Assembly (NCBI RefSeq): GCF_039851975.1
Contig: NZ_CP156660.1
Location: 620,001-684,000 of the forward strand
Direction: 5' to 3'
Origin: Desulfoscipio sp. XC116
Lineage (GTDB): Bacteria; Bacillota; Desulfotomaculia; Desulfotomaculales; Desulfallaceae
Length of the DNA stretch: 64,000 nt
The notes beneath the pieces are model-generated. The model was given only the letters and a program-made list of their open reading frames with translations. It was not told the DNA's origin and ran no database searches. Shown here piece by piece: positions 54,579 through 63,300 of this stretch (the first letter of the stretch is position 1; the number at the start of each line of letters is the position of its first letter). A program made the position numbers and the translations under genes.

Positions 54579-55757
54579 ATGACAGGGCTTCAGGTATATT
54601 TGGATAACAGCGCTACCACCCGTCCTTATTCGGCGGTAGTACGGGCCGTGGCGGAGGCGATGGAGGAGCATTACGGAAACCCGTCTTCCCTGCACAAAAT
54701 GGGCGTTGAGGCCGACCGGGTTATGAGCCGGGCGCGGCAGGCCGTGGCCGCCAGTTTGGGGGCGGGACCCGGCGAAATTGTGTTTACCGGCGGGGGTTCG
54801 GAGGCAATTAATTTAGCTATTAAAGGAGCGTTGCCCGGCCGGTGGGGAAAGCATGTGGTTACCACGGCGGTGGAGCACCCCGCCGTTTTAAATGCCTGCG
54901 GGCAGCTAAAGGAACAAGGCATTCAAGTGACGGTGCTGCCTGTTGATGAGCAGGGAGCGGTGCAACCCGGGCAATTGCGGGAGGCATTGCGGGAGGATAC
55001 CTATCTGGTATCGGTAATGTACGTAAATAATGAAGTGGGTACGGTGCAGCCACTGGACGAAATTGCCGAGGTGCTGGCTGATTTTCGCAGGGGAGGGCGC
55101 AAGCTGCTGTGGCATGTCGATGCGGTACAGGCTTACGGTAAGTTGCCTTTGCGGCCCGGGGAGCTGGGTGTGGATTTGTTGTCGGTGAGCGCCCACAAAG
55201 CGCATGGCCCCAAAGGGGTGGGGGCGCTTTATGTGGCGCCGCATACTCAGTTGCTGCCTTTGGTAGCTGGTGGCGGACAGGAGCACGGCCGGCGTTCGGG
55301 TACTGAAAATGTGCCCGGCCTTGCGGGTTTTGGAGCGGCGGCCGCGGTAATTGCCCGGGAAGCCCGCGGGGCGGCGGAGAGAATCTTCCCTTTGAAAAAA
55401 AAGCTGGCGGAGGGCATACTGGCGGCGGTGCCGGGCGCCGTATTAAACGGGCCTCCCTGCCGGCGGGAGAACTTGCGTTGCGCCCCGCATATTGTTAATC
55501 TGTCATTTCCGGGGCTGCGCGGCGAAATACTGCTGCATTCGCTGGAGGAGCGAGGTATTTATGTCTCCACCGGGTCGGCCTGTGCCAGCCGGAAAAGTCC
55601 GGGCAGCCACGTATTGAAGGCTATGGGCGTTAAAGGGGAACTGCTGGAAGGGGCGGTGCGGTTCAGCCTGTCATCGTTGAATACGGAGGGGGATATTGAT
55701 TACGCGGTGGAGCAAACAGCAGCCGTGGTTCAGGAATTGTATGCTTTATATAATTAA
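54579..55757 (+). CDS. Cysteine desulfurase, NifS/IscS-like
   Basis: 392 aa from ATG 54579 (TTGAGGAAG upstream). YLDNSATTRP at the start, PLP-binding Lys in SVSAHKAHGPKGVGA, and the catalytic Cys in STGSACASRKSPGSHVL identify a class V aminotransferase that moves sulfur from cysteine to acceptors. thiI follows 35 bp later, so its main role here is likely sulfur supply for 4-thiouridine in tRNA (and perhaps thiamine). It may also feed the distant IscU-like scaffold. Confidence 0.95.
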   Translation: MTGLQVYLDNSATTRPYSAVVRAVAEAMEEHYGNPSSLHKMGVEADRVMSRARQAVAASLGAGPGEIVFTGGGSEAINLAIKGALPGRWGKHVVTTAVEHPAVLNACGQLKEQGIQVTVLPVDEQGAVQPGQLREALREDTYLVSVMYVNNEVGTVQPLDEIAEVLADFRRGGRKLLWHVDAVQAYGKLPLRPGELGVDLLSVSAHKAHGPKGVGALYVAPHTQLLPLVAGGGQEHGRRSGTENVPGLAGFGAAAAVIAREARGAAERIFPLKKKLAEGILAAVPGAVLNGPPCRRENLRCAPHIVNLSFPGLRGEILLHSLEERGIYVSTGSACASRKSPGSHVLKAMGVKGELLEGAVRFSLSSLNTEGDIDYAVEQTAAVVQELYALYN

Positions 55758-55792
55758 GATGTATTTTCCAATGCTGAAAGGAACGATGAGCC

Positions 55793-56980
55793 ATGAATAA
55801 TACATATATGATTCGTTACGGAGAAATCGGGCTTAAAGGCAAAAACAGGCCGGCCTTTGAGCGCCGGCTGATGGATAACATCAGCCGGGCGCTGAGAAAA
55901 TTGGGGTCGTCCCGGGTGCGGCGGGTATACGGCCGCATTATAGTGGAAAGTGAAGCCGAGCCCGCCCGGGTGCTGGATATATTAAGCAAGGTTTTTGGTA
56001 TTGTGGGAGTCAGCCTGGCATTGCGTTTGCCGCTGGACGAACGGGTTATTTGCGAGGGGGCGCTGGCGACGGTTAGGGATGCCGCGGCCCGTGTTTTGAT
56101 GCCTGCCGGAGAGCCGCTGACTTTCAAAGTAGAGGCCAGACGTTCCAATAAACAATTTCCCCGTACCTCCCCGGAGCTTAACGGTTTGATTGGCGGTTAT
56201 CTGCTGGATAATTTTCCGGGTCTTAAAGTAGACGTGCATACACCCCAAATCAGAGTGAGGGTGGAAATCCGTGAGAAAAATGCCTTTGTTTATGCCAATG
56301 ATATGCCGGGGGTGGGTGGTTTGCCCGTGGGGGTCAGCGGCAAGGCACTGCTGCTGCTGTCCGGGGGCATTGACAGCCCTGTGGCCGGTTATATGGCTAT
56401 GAAACGGGGTATTGAAATTGAAGCGGTGCATTTTTACAGCTTTCCCTTTACCGGTGAAAAATCCTTGGAAAAGGTGCGAAATCTGTGTCGGGTTTTGACG
56501 GATTACACGACGCGAGTTAAAATGCATATAGTGCATTTTACCGATATTCAAAAGGAAATTCAAAAAAGCTGCCCCGAGGAGCTGCGGGTGACTATTATGC
56601 GGCGCATGATGTTTCGCCTGGCCGCCAGGATTGCGGATAACCAAGGGGCGTTGGCGCTGATAACCGGTGAAAGTGTGGGACAGGTGGCCAGCCAAACGCT
56701 GGAAAGCATGCGGGTGATTAACCAGGTAATCGATATTCCCGTGCTGCGTCCGCTGGTGGGCATGGATAAGCTGGAAATTATCCACCGGGCGCAGGCTATT
56801 GGTACTTATGAAACATCAGTGCTGCCCTATGAAGACTGCTGCACCTTGTTTCTGCCCAAGCATCCGGCTACCAGGCCTCGCTTGGAACAGGCGCTGGATG
56901 CCGAACAGGCGCTGGATTTGGAGGGTTTGCTGACCGGGTCGCTGGAGCGAACGATAGTGGAGGATATTATACGGTCGTAG
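55793..56980 (+). CDS. thiI: tRNA 4-thiouridine synthase ThiI
   Basis: 395 aa. N-terminal ferredoxin-like/THUMP region ([40 protein letters not shown]), then the PP-loop adenylation motif [19 protein letters not shown] and [16 protein letters not shown]. It adenylates U8 of tRNA and inserts sulfur from the upstream desulfurase. There is no C-terminal rhodanese domain, as usual for Firmicute ThiI, where the desulfurase acts directly. GAAAGGAACGATG precedes the ATG. Confidence 0.95.
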   Translation: MNNTYMIRYGEIGLKGKNRPAFERRLMDNISRALRKLGSSRVRRVYGRIIVESEAEPARVLDILSKVFGIVGVSLALRLPLDERVICEGALATVRDAAARVLMPAGEPLTFKVEARRSNKQFPRTSPELNGLIGGYLLDNFPGLKVDVHTPQIRVRVEIREKNAFVYANDMPGVGGLPVGVSGKALLLLSGGIDSPVAGYMAMKRGIEIEAVHFYSFPFTGEKSLEKVRNLCRVLTDYTTRVKMHIVHFTDIQKEIQKSCPEELRVTIMRRMMFRLAARIADNQGALALITGESVGQVASQTLESMRVINQVIDIPVLRPLVGMDKLEIIHRAQAIGTYETSVLPYEDCCTLFLPKHPATRPRLEQALDAEQALDLEGLLTGSLERTIVEDIIRS

Positions 56981-57129
56981 TCCGGCGCTTATCGGGACGG
57001 CGAAAGCTTTGTTCAAAAAGTCGTTTATGCCGTAGAATTATATCCGCAGATAGCATTTGGATGTGGCCGGTGTTTATCCAATCAAGCAGCTGCGTACATG
57101 ATGCGCTGGTTTCTCCGGGGGTGGATTTG

Positions 57130-58083
57130 TTGAGTTTTTCCACGCTGACTAAAAATGAATTGGCCAGGGTGATGGGCTCGCGGCAGTGCTGCAAAATGGC
57201 CGAGCTGGTCGCTCTGATTAAAATGGATGGTTCTCTTCAGTTGAGCGGGCGGCAGATGTCGATAAATATTTTAAACCATAATGCCGCTGTAGCCCGTAAG
57301 GTGTTTAAATTGGTCAAGGAGCTTTTCGGCATGCAGGCCGAGGTATTGGTTAAAAAGAAGGTGCGCCTGCGCAAGAACAATGTTTACTGGGTGCGCATAC
57401 CACCCCAGGAGGGCTTGCGTGACATGTTGGTACAACTGGGTCTGCAAAGGTTGGATGGTTCTCTGCGTGAAGGTATACAGCAGGATTTGGTGGGCCGTGA
57501 TTGCTGCAGGCGCGCTTACTTGCGCGGTGCTTTTTTGGGCGGCGGCTCGGTGAACAGTCCGGGCGGTAATTATCATATGGAGATTATCACCAGTAAAGGG
57601 CGGCACGCCGCCGATATTTGCCGGTTACTGCAGAAGTTTGGCCTGGCGGCTAAAATTAGCAGGCGTAAAGCTTGGTTCGTAGTTTATCTCAAGGATAGCG
57701 AACAAATTGTGCAGTGTCTTAATATTATGGGCGCTCACTCGGCACTGCTTGAATTTGAGAACACCCGGATATACAAGGGGATGCGCAACCAGGTAAACCG
57801 GCTGGTTAATTGTGAAACCGCCAATTTGAATAAAACGGTGGATGCTTCGCTGCGCCAAATAGATAGCATTGCTATTGTAGCCCGGGTTATCGGTATGGAT
57901 AAATTGACCCCGGGTCTGAGAGAAATTGCTGAGCTGCGCATAAAATTTCCGGATGCCAGCTTAAAGGAGCTGGGCGAAATGGCTAATCCGCCGCTGGGCA
58001 AATCGGGAGTTAATCACCGCCTGCGCAAATTGGATCGGATGGCGGAAAAACTGCGGGCGGGTGATATGCCGACGGGGTTATAA
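57130..58083 (+). CDS. whiA: WhiA-type sporulation/cell-division DNA-binding regulator
   Basis: 317 aa from TTG 57130 (GGGGGTGG upstream). The degenerate LAGLIDADG homing-endonuclease-like domain runs from [15 protein letters not shown] through [20 protein letters not shown]. The C-terminal helix-turn-helix is [20 protein letters not shown], then [17 protein letters not shown]. WhiA controls division genes in Actinobacteria and affects division in Bacillus. It belongs to the rapZ-yvcK-whiA cluster but is separated here by the desulfurase-thiI pair. In-frame starts up to 57061 extend it without family support. Confidence 0.95.
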   Translation: MSFSTLTKNELARVMGSRQCCKMAELVALIKMDGSLQLSGRQMSINILNHNAAVARKVFKLVKELFGMQAEVLVKKKVRLRKNNVYWVRIPPQEGLRDMLVQLGLQRLDGSLREGIQQDLVGRDCCRRAYLRGAFLGGGSVNSPGGNYHMEIITSKGRHAADICRLLQKFGLAAKISRRKAWFVVYLKDSEQIVQCLNIMGAHSALLEFENTRIYKGMRNQVNRLVNCETANLNKTVDASLRQIDSIAIVARVIGMDKLTPGLREIAELRIKFPDASLKELGEMANPPLGKSGVNHRLRKLDRMAEKLRAGDMPTGL

Positions 58084-58297
58084 GTTGCGGGGTATGTCCG
58101 AAGTGTTGGGTGCGCGCACATAGATGCGGACTACTAATGGAACCCCTTGGAACCCCCGCGGTCTGTAATCATTTCCCGGTTTGCTGAATATATTGAAATA
58201 TAAAAATGTAGGCAGGATTTTTGCAAGTGCGTGTAGAATTATATATTTTAAGTATTTAAAATTTTATGCCAATTGATTAGGAGAGGAGTATCTGGCT

Positions 58298-59731
58298 ATG
58301 CGCATGGGTTACGGGCTAAACATCGTGCAAACTCAAAAATTAATTATGACTCCCGAATTGCGCCAGGCCATTACCGTTTTGCAGCTTTCTTCCCTGGAAC
58401 TGGGCACTTATGTGGAACAGCAGCTTCAGGAGAACCCGTTGCTGGAAATCGGGGAAGATTACGAAAAGGTGAGTACAGAGGAACCATCACCTGTCGAATC
58501 AGGCGCAGGGGAAAGAGAAAAGGAAAACAAAAACGAAAAGGAAAAGGAATATGACATTGACTGGCAGGATTATTTTCATGACAGCAGTGATCTGGGTATG
58601 CCCCGTTCCGAAGTGAGCCGGGAACAAAATGAATATAGCTATGAGCATTATGTCAGCCGCGCGCCGAATTTAATGGAATGTTTAATACAGCAGCTTGGTT
58701 TGGTCCGGTGTGCCAAACGTAAAAGAGATATTGCTGAATATATTATCGGTAATATAAATGATCATGGCTATCTTGGTTGTTCAATTGATGAAATAGTCAA
58801 TCAAGTGGGGGCCGCCGCCGACGAGGTGCTGGAGGCATTAAAGATTGTGCAATCTTTCGACCCGCCGGGGGTAGGGGCCCGCTCGCTGCAAGAATGCTTG
58901 CTGCTGCAATTGACTTATCTTGGTATTAATGATCCGCTGGCTTACGTGATAGTGGAAAGGCATCTCATGGATTTAGCCGACGGCAAGTACAGCCGTATGG
59001 CTCAGGTGCTGGGCGTACCGGTGCAGGAGATCCAACGGGCGGCTGATTTGCTGAAAACCCTGGATCCCAAACCCGGGCGCAATTTCAGCAGTGTCAATGA
59101 TAACCGGTATATCGTACCGGATATTGTGCTGAATAAAGTGGATGGTGAGTATGTAATTATTACCAACGATACTTCGGTGCCTCGTTTGACTATCAACAAC
59201 ACCTACCGGGCCGTACTGGGTCAGGATGCGGGCGACAGCCAAACTAAAAAATTTGTGGAGCATAAACTAAATGCCGCGGCCTGGTTGATTAAAAGTATTG
59301 AGCAGCGCCGCCTGACCCTGTACAAGGTTACTAAATGCCTGGTTGACCTGCAGCGTGACTTTCTGGATTATGGGGTTAAATATTTAAAACCGTTAAACCT
59401 TAAAACGGTGGCCGACATTGTGGGTCTGCATGAGTCTACTGTGTCCAGAGCCACTTCAAATAAGTATATTCAGACACCCCAGGGCGTCTTTGAAATGAAG
59501 TACTTTTTTTCTTCCGGTTTGAGCAACGCAGGAGGGCCTGCGGTTTCCGCCGCAAGCATCAAAAAAGCACTGCGCGAGATTATTGACGGGGAAGACGCCA
59601 AAACGCCGTTAAATGATCAACAGATTGCGGATATCTTTAACCGGCGCGGTGTTAAAATCTCACGGCGTACGGTAGCCAAATACCGCGATGAAATGAACGT
59701 ACCGCCTATTAGAAAAAGAAAACGATATTAA
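58298..59731 (+). CDS. rpoN: RNA polymerase sigma-54 factor
   Basis: 477 aa. Gln-rich activator-responsive region I (QTQKLIMTPELRQAITVLQL, SSLELGTYVEQQLQENPLLE), an acidic region II (GAGEREKENKNEKEKEYDID), core-binding region, and the C-terminal RpoN box variant SRRTVAKYRDEMNVPP that reads the -24 element. Sigma-54 transcribes genes only with an AAA activator; no such activator is in the window. GGAGAGGAG precedes ATG 58298. A terminator follows, then gap, with no cggR regulator between. Confidence 0.97.
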   Translation: MRMGYGLNIVQTQKLIMTPELRQAITVLQLSSLELGTYVEQQLQENPLLEIGEDYEKVSTEEPSPVESGAGEREKENKNEKEKEYDIDWQDYFHDSSDLGMPRSEVSREQNEYSYEHYVSRAPNLMECLIQQLGLVRCAKRKRDIAEYIIGNINDHGYLGCSIDEIVNQVGAAADEVLEALKIVQSFDPPGVGARSLQECLLLQLTYLGINDPLAYVIVERHLMDLADGKYSRMAQVLGVPVQEIQRAADLLKTLDPKPGRNFSSVNDNRYIVPDIVLNKVDGEYVIITNDTSVPRLTINNTYRAVLGQDAGDSQTKKFVEHKLNAAAWLIKSIEQRRLTLYKVTKCLVDLQRDFLDYGVKYLKPLNLKTVADIVGLHESTVSRATSNKYIQTPQGVFEMKYFFSSGLSNAGGPAVSAASIKKALREIIDGEDAKTPLNDQQIADIFNRRGVKISRRTVAKYRDEMNVPPIRKRKRY

Positions 59732-59741
59732 CCTATCTGAG

Positions 59742-59772
59742 GAGGAACTGCCCGGCGGTTCCTTTTTTCTAT
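59742..59772 (+). terminator. Terminator of rpoN
   Basis: GGAACTGCC and GGCGGTTCC pair tightly around CC/CG, followed by TTTTTTC. Confidence 0.85.
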
Positions 59773-59865
59773 TTTTTTTGCGATATTGCGTGCCGAAAAG
59801 GAGGAAACAATTTATAGATTAGCGAATAGAGTATAACATATTTAATTAAAAAATAGCGACTAATG

Positions 59866-59871
59866 TATACT
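59866..59871 (+). promoter_or_regulatory. -10 box of the gap operon promoter
   Basis: TATACT, preceded 18 bp earlier by a poor -35 (TTAATT). It is the only good promoter candidate in the 163 bp between rpoN and gap. Confidence 0.5.
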
Positions 59872-59894
59872 ATTGAAAGGAGTGGGTAGTAATA

Positions 59895-60926
59895 ATGGCG
59901 GTAAAGTTGGGGATTAACGGTTTTGGCAGGATTGGACGTTTGGTATTGAAAGCAGCATTGAGCCACCCGGAAATTGAGGTGGTGGCCGTTAATCATAAAT
60001 CCCGAAGGCTGCCGGCAAACGATATGTTCGCCAGTACGCTTGCCCACACGTTAAAGTACGATTCTATTCATGGCAGGCTGGATGATGATATAAAAGGTTA
60101 TGATGATACTATTGCGGTTAACGGCCAGCAATTTAAAGTGTTATCCGAGGGGGATCCCGCCGCGCTGCCCTGGGGGAAACTGGGTGTGGATATAGTGGTG
60201 GAGTCCACCGGCAAGTTTAACGATCCGGAGAAGGCCGGCGCCCACCTGGCGGCCGGGGCTAAAAAAGTGGTTATATCGGCGCCGGCCAAAGGGGAATGCC
60301 TGACATTGGTGATGGGTGTCAATGAGGGTATATATGACCCGGTCAAGCATAATATTGTGAGCAATGCTTCTTGTACTACCAACTGCCTGGCCCCCGTGGC
60401 CAAGGTGCTGCTTAATAAATTCGGCATTGTCAAGGGTTTGATGACTACGGTGCACGCGGTGACCAATAACCAGCAAATTCTTGACATGCCCAGCAAGGAT
60501 ATGCGTCGCAGCAGAGCGGCTTTTAATTCCATTATTCCCACCACTACCGGAGCGGCCCGGGCAGTAGCGCAGGTGCTGCCTGAGCTGAAGGGGCGGCTCA
60601 ATGGTATGGCCATGCGGGTGCCCACCCTTAATGTCTCACTGGTTGATTTAGTGGTGCAGCTGCAGAAGAAAGTTACCCGGGAAGAAGTCAATGCGATTTT
60701 AAAAGATGCATCCGAGGGTGAGTTAAAGGGTATACTGGGATACAGCGAACTGCCCCTTGTTTCCATCGACTATAACGGTGACCCCCATTCCTCTATTGTA
60801 GATGCGCTTTCCACGATGGTAATAGGGGAAGACATGATCAAGGTGCTGGCCTGGTATGATAACGAGTGGGGTTATTCCAACCGGGTCGTCAATTTGGTAG
60901 AATACATTGCTAAAAGAGGATTATAA
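59895..60926 (+). CDS. gap: Type I glyceraldehyde-3-phosphate dehydrogenase
   Basis: 343 aa. Rossmann start KLGINGFGRIGRLVLKA, catalytic Cys in SNASCTTNCLAPVAKV and the C-terminal YDNEWGYSNRVV confirm GAPDH, which oxidises glyceraldehyde-3-P to 1,3-bisphosphoglycerate. After the second strand the sequence reads VVAVNHKSRRLPAND where NAD-specific enzymes have an acidic residue (VND-type), so NADP or dual cofactor use is possible. First gene of gap-pgk-tpiA-gpmI. GAAAGGAG lies 11 nt before ATG. Confidence 0.97.
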   Translation: MAVKLGINGFGRIGRLVLKAALSHPEIEVVAVNHKSRRLPANDMFASTLAHTLKYDSIHGRLDDDIKGYDDTIAVNGQQFKVLSEGDPAALPWGKLGVDIVVESTGKFNDPEKAGAHLAAGAKKVVISAPAKGECLTLVMGVNEGIYDPVKHNIVSNASCTTNCLAPVAKVLLNKFGIVKGLMTTVHAVTNNQQILDMPSKDMRRSRAAFNSIIPTTTGAARAVAQVLPELKGRLNGMAMRVPTLNVSLVDLVVQLQKKVTREEVNAILKDASEGELKGILGYSELPLVSIDYNGDPHSSIVDALSTMVIGEDMIKVLAWYDNEWGYSNRVVNLVEYIAKRGL

Positions 60927-60969
60927 TATTATCAATAAACGTGGTTGATATTTCCGTAGGGGGGATCTC

Positions 60970-62154
60970 ATGGCCAAAAAAACCGTCCGGGATGTGAATG
61001 TATCCGGCAAAAAGGTACTGGTGCGGGTGGATTTCAACGTGCCCCTGGATAAAGAGGGCCGGGTAACCGATGATACACGTATCAAAGCGGCAATGCCCAC
61101 AATCAAATATTTAGCCGGGGAAAAAGCCAGGGTGATATTGATGTCACACCTGGGGCGGCCCAAGGGGCAGGTTAATGAAAGCTATAGGCTGGATGCTGTT
61201 GCTGTCCGGCTGGAACAGTTGCTGGGAGCTCCGGTACGCAAAGTGGACGATTGTATCGGAGAGCAGGTACGGCAGGCAGTGGATGAACTGGGAGAAGGCG
61301 AAGTGCTGCTGCTGGAAAACCTCAGGTTTTATCCCGGGGAAGAAAAAAACGAGCCTGGCTTTGCCCGCCAGCTGGCCTCTTTGGGCGATATACTGGTAAA
61401 TGACGCTTTTGGTACAGCCCACCGGGCCCACGCATCCAACTATGGTGTGGCGCAATTGCTTCCTGCGGTGGCCGGTTTTTTAATGGAAAAGGAAATTACC
61501 ATGCTGAGCCAGGTGCTGGGCTCGCCGGGCCGTCCTTTTGTGGCCATTATGGGCGGGGCTAAGGTTTCCGATAAAATTGGCGTGATTGATAATCTTTTAA
61601 CCAAGGTTGATGTTCTTTTAATCGGCGGCGGTATGGCCAATACTTTCTTCAAGGCCGGCGGCCTTGATATAGGCAAGTCCCTTTTGGAGTCCGACAAGGT
61701 GGAACTGGCCGGACAGCTGATGCAAAAAGCGGAGGAAAAAAGGGTGCAGCTGCTGCTGCCCGTGGATGTGGTGGTGGCCCCGGCGGTCTCGCCGGATGCC
61801 GATGCCCGGGCGGTGCCGGTAAACGCCGTGCCCGAGGGCGGTATGATACTGGATATAGGGCCGCAAACCGTGCAGCAGTTTAGTGACCGGCTTAAAAATG
61901 CTGCTACAGTGGTATGGAACGGACCTTTGGGCGTATTTGAGATGGAACCGTTTGCTCATGGTACGATGGGGATTGCCCGGGCGCTGGCGGACAGTCAAGC
62001 GGTTACCGTCATCGGCGGTGGCGACTCGGCGGCGGCGGTGGAAAAGGCCGGGGTGGCCGGGAGGATTACGCATATTTCTACCGGCGGCGGCGCGTCGCTT
62101 AAATTTTTGGAAGGCAAAGAGCTGCCCGGGGTGGCGGCTTTGCAGGATAAATAG
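60970..62154 (+). CDS. pgk: Phosphoglycerate kinase
   Basis: 394 aa. [48 protein letters not shown] and the C-terminal nucleotide motif [15 protein letters not shown] are all PGK signatures. It transfers phosphate from 1,3-bisphosphoglycerate to ADP. It is 43 bp after gap, with GTAGGGGGGATCTC before ATG, and is probably co-transcribed with it. An interspersed repeat lies between pgk and tpiA. Confidence 0.97.
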   Translation: MAKKTVRDVNVSGKKVLVRVDFNVPLDKEGRVTDDTRIKAAMPTIKYLAGEKARVILMSHLGRPKGQVNESYRLDAVAVRLEQLLGAPVRKVDDCIGEQVRQAVDELGEGEVLLLENLRFYPGEEKNEPGFARQLASLGDILVNDAFGTAHRAHASNYGVAQLLPAVAGFLMEKEITMLSQVLGSPGRPFVAIMGGAKVSDKIGVIDNLLTKVDVLLIGGGMANTFFKAGGLDIGKSLLESDKVELAGQLMQKAEEKRVQLLLPVDVVVAPAVSPDADARAVPVNAVPEGGMILDIGPQTVQQFSDRLKNAATVVWNGPLGVFEMEPFAHGTMGIARALADSQAVTVIGGGDSAAAVEKAGVAGRITHISTGGGASLKFLEGKELPGVAALQDK

Positions 62155-62212
62155 TTTATTGCGCAGGTGAAAATTATTCCGGGTTGCGCAGCCTTTTGAA
62201 GTTTCCGCTATT

Positions 62213-62323
62213 AGTGAATTCGTTCAGTTAAAGCTGAACATTGGGCTTCTGGTGGGGATTCCGCCCTATCTGAAGTAAAAATGGGAACTCCCACTTATAG
62301 AAGTGGGAGTCTTGGAATTTGCT
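62213..62323 (+). repeat. Interspersed double-hairpin element (copy G, best preserved)
   Basis: GTGAATTCGTTCAGTTAAAG, GCTGAACATTGGG, GGGGATTCCGCCCTATCTGA, AGTAAAAATGGGAACTC, then a perfect stem CTCCCACTT / AAGTGGGAG around ATAG and CTTGGAATTTG. Sits inside the gap operon between pgk and tpiA. Confidence 0.85.
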
Positions 62324-62405
62324 GGAGAACCAGATGTGTTGACCTTGTTCCGGGTCCAGCTCTGGAACGGGATTTCTAAGCGTGGTATAAAGAGGAGTGT
62401 TGGTC

Positions 62406-63194
62406 GTGCGTGTACCCATCATAGCGGGTAACTGGAAAATGTACAAGACCGTCGGCGAGGCGGTCAATTTTGTGCGCGAGCTGGCCGGCCGAGTGGCCGG
62501 GGTAAGCGGGGTGGAAACGGTGGTCTGCCCGCCGTTTACAGCTCTGGCGGCGGTGGCGGCGGAACTGAGCAAACAGGGAGCCGGTATAGTTTCGGGGGCT
62601 CAAAATATGTACTGGGAAAACGAGGGGGCGTACACCGGAGAAATTGCCCCGGGCATGCTTAAAGAAGTGGGCTGCCGCTATGTTATCCTGGGCCACTCGG
62701 AGCGCCGCCGGTATTTCGGAGAAACTGACGCGGCAGTGAATAAAAAGGTACACGCCGCACTGGCTCATGACTTGATACCCATTGTCTGCGTGGGCGAGCG
62801 CCTGGAGGAGCGGGAGTCGGGTACTACGGAAGATGTTGTTCGCGGTCAGGTGGAAGGTGCCCTGGCGGGACTCACGGCCCGGCAGGCCGCCGGGTTGGTG
62901 GTGGCTTATGAGCCGGTATGGGCCATTGGCACCGGGCGCACGGCTTCGGCGACGGACGCCCAGCAGGTGAACGGATTTATCCGCAAACTGCTGGTTGATT
63001 TGTTTGGTGAAACGGCGGCCGGGGCAGTGCGGATTCAATATGGGGGCAGTGTTAAACCGGGCAACACCGCCGAATTAATGGCCCAGCCCGATATTGACGG
63101 GGCCTTGGTGGGCGGCGCCGGTCTGAAGGCCGACAGCTTCGCCGGTATTATCACGAACGCTGTCGGTGCCGGGTCGGGTGTGGGGCGGCTTTAA
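62406..63194 (+). CDS. tpiA: Triosephosphate isomerase
   Basis: 262 aa from GTG 62406; AGAGGAG is 8 nt upstream. PIIAGNWKMYKT, catalytic His in YVILGHSERRRYFGETDA, catalytic Glu in VVAYEPVWAIGTGRTA and the phosphate-binding IQYGGSVKPGN and GALVGGAGLKADSF. It interconverts dihydroxyacetone phosphate and glyceraldehyde-3-phosphate. TTG 62400 or GTG 62397 are possible alternative starts. Confidence 0.97.
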   Translation: MRVPIIAGNWKMYKTVGEAVNFVRELAGRVAGVSGVETVVCPPFTALAAVAAELSKQGAGIVSGAQNMYWENEGAYTGEIAPGMLKEVGCRYVILGHSERRRYFGETDAAVNKKVHAALAHDLIPIVCVGERLEERESGTTEDVVRGQVEGALAGLTARQAAGLVVAYEPVWAIGTGRTASATDAQQVNGFIRKLLVDLFGETAAGAVRIQYGGSVKPGNTAELMAQPDIDGALVGGAGLKADSFAGIITNAVGAGSGVGRL

Positions 63195-63300
63195 TATGTG
63201 TTGTTATATGTGGTAATTGTTTACCTAAAGAGAGAATGAGCGGTGGATAAAAATCTGGTTGTCATATTAAATCGAACCCATTATAGAGGAGGGAAAAGTC

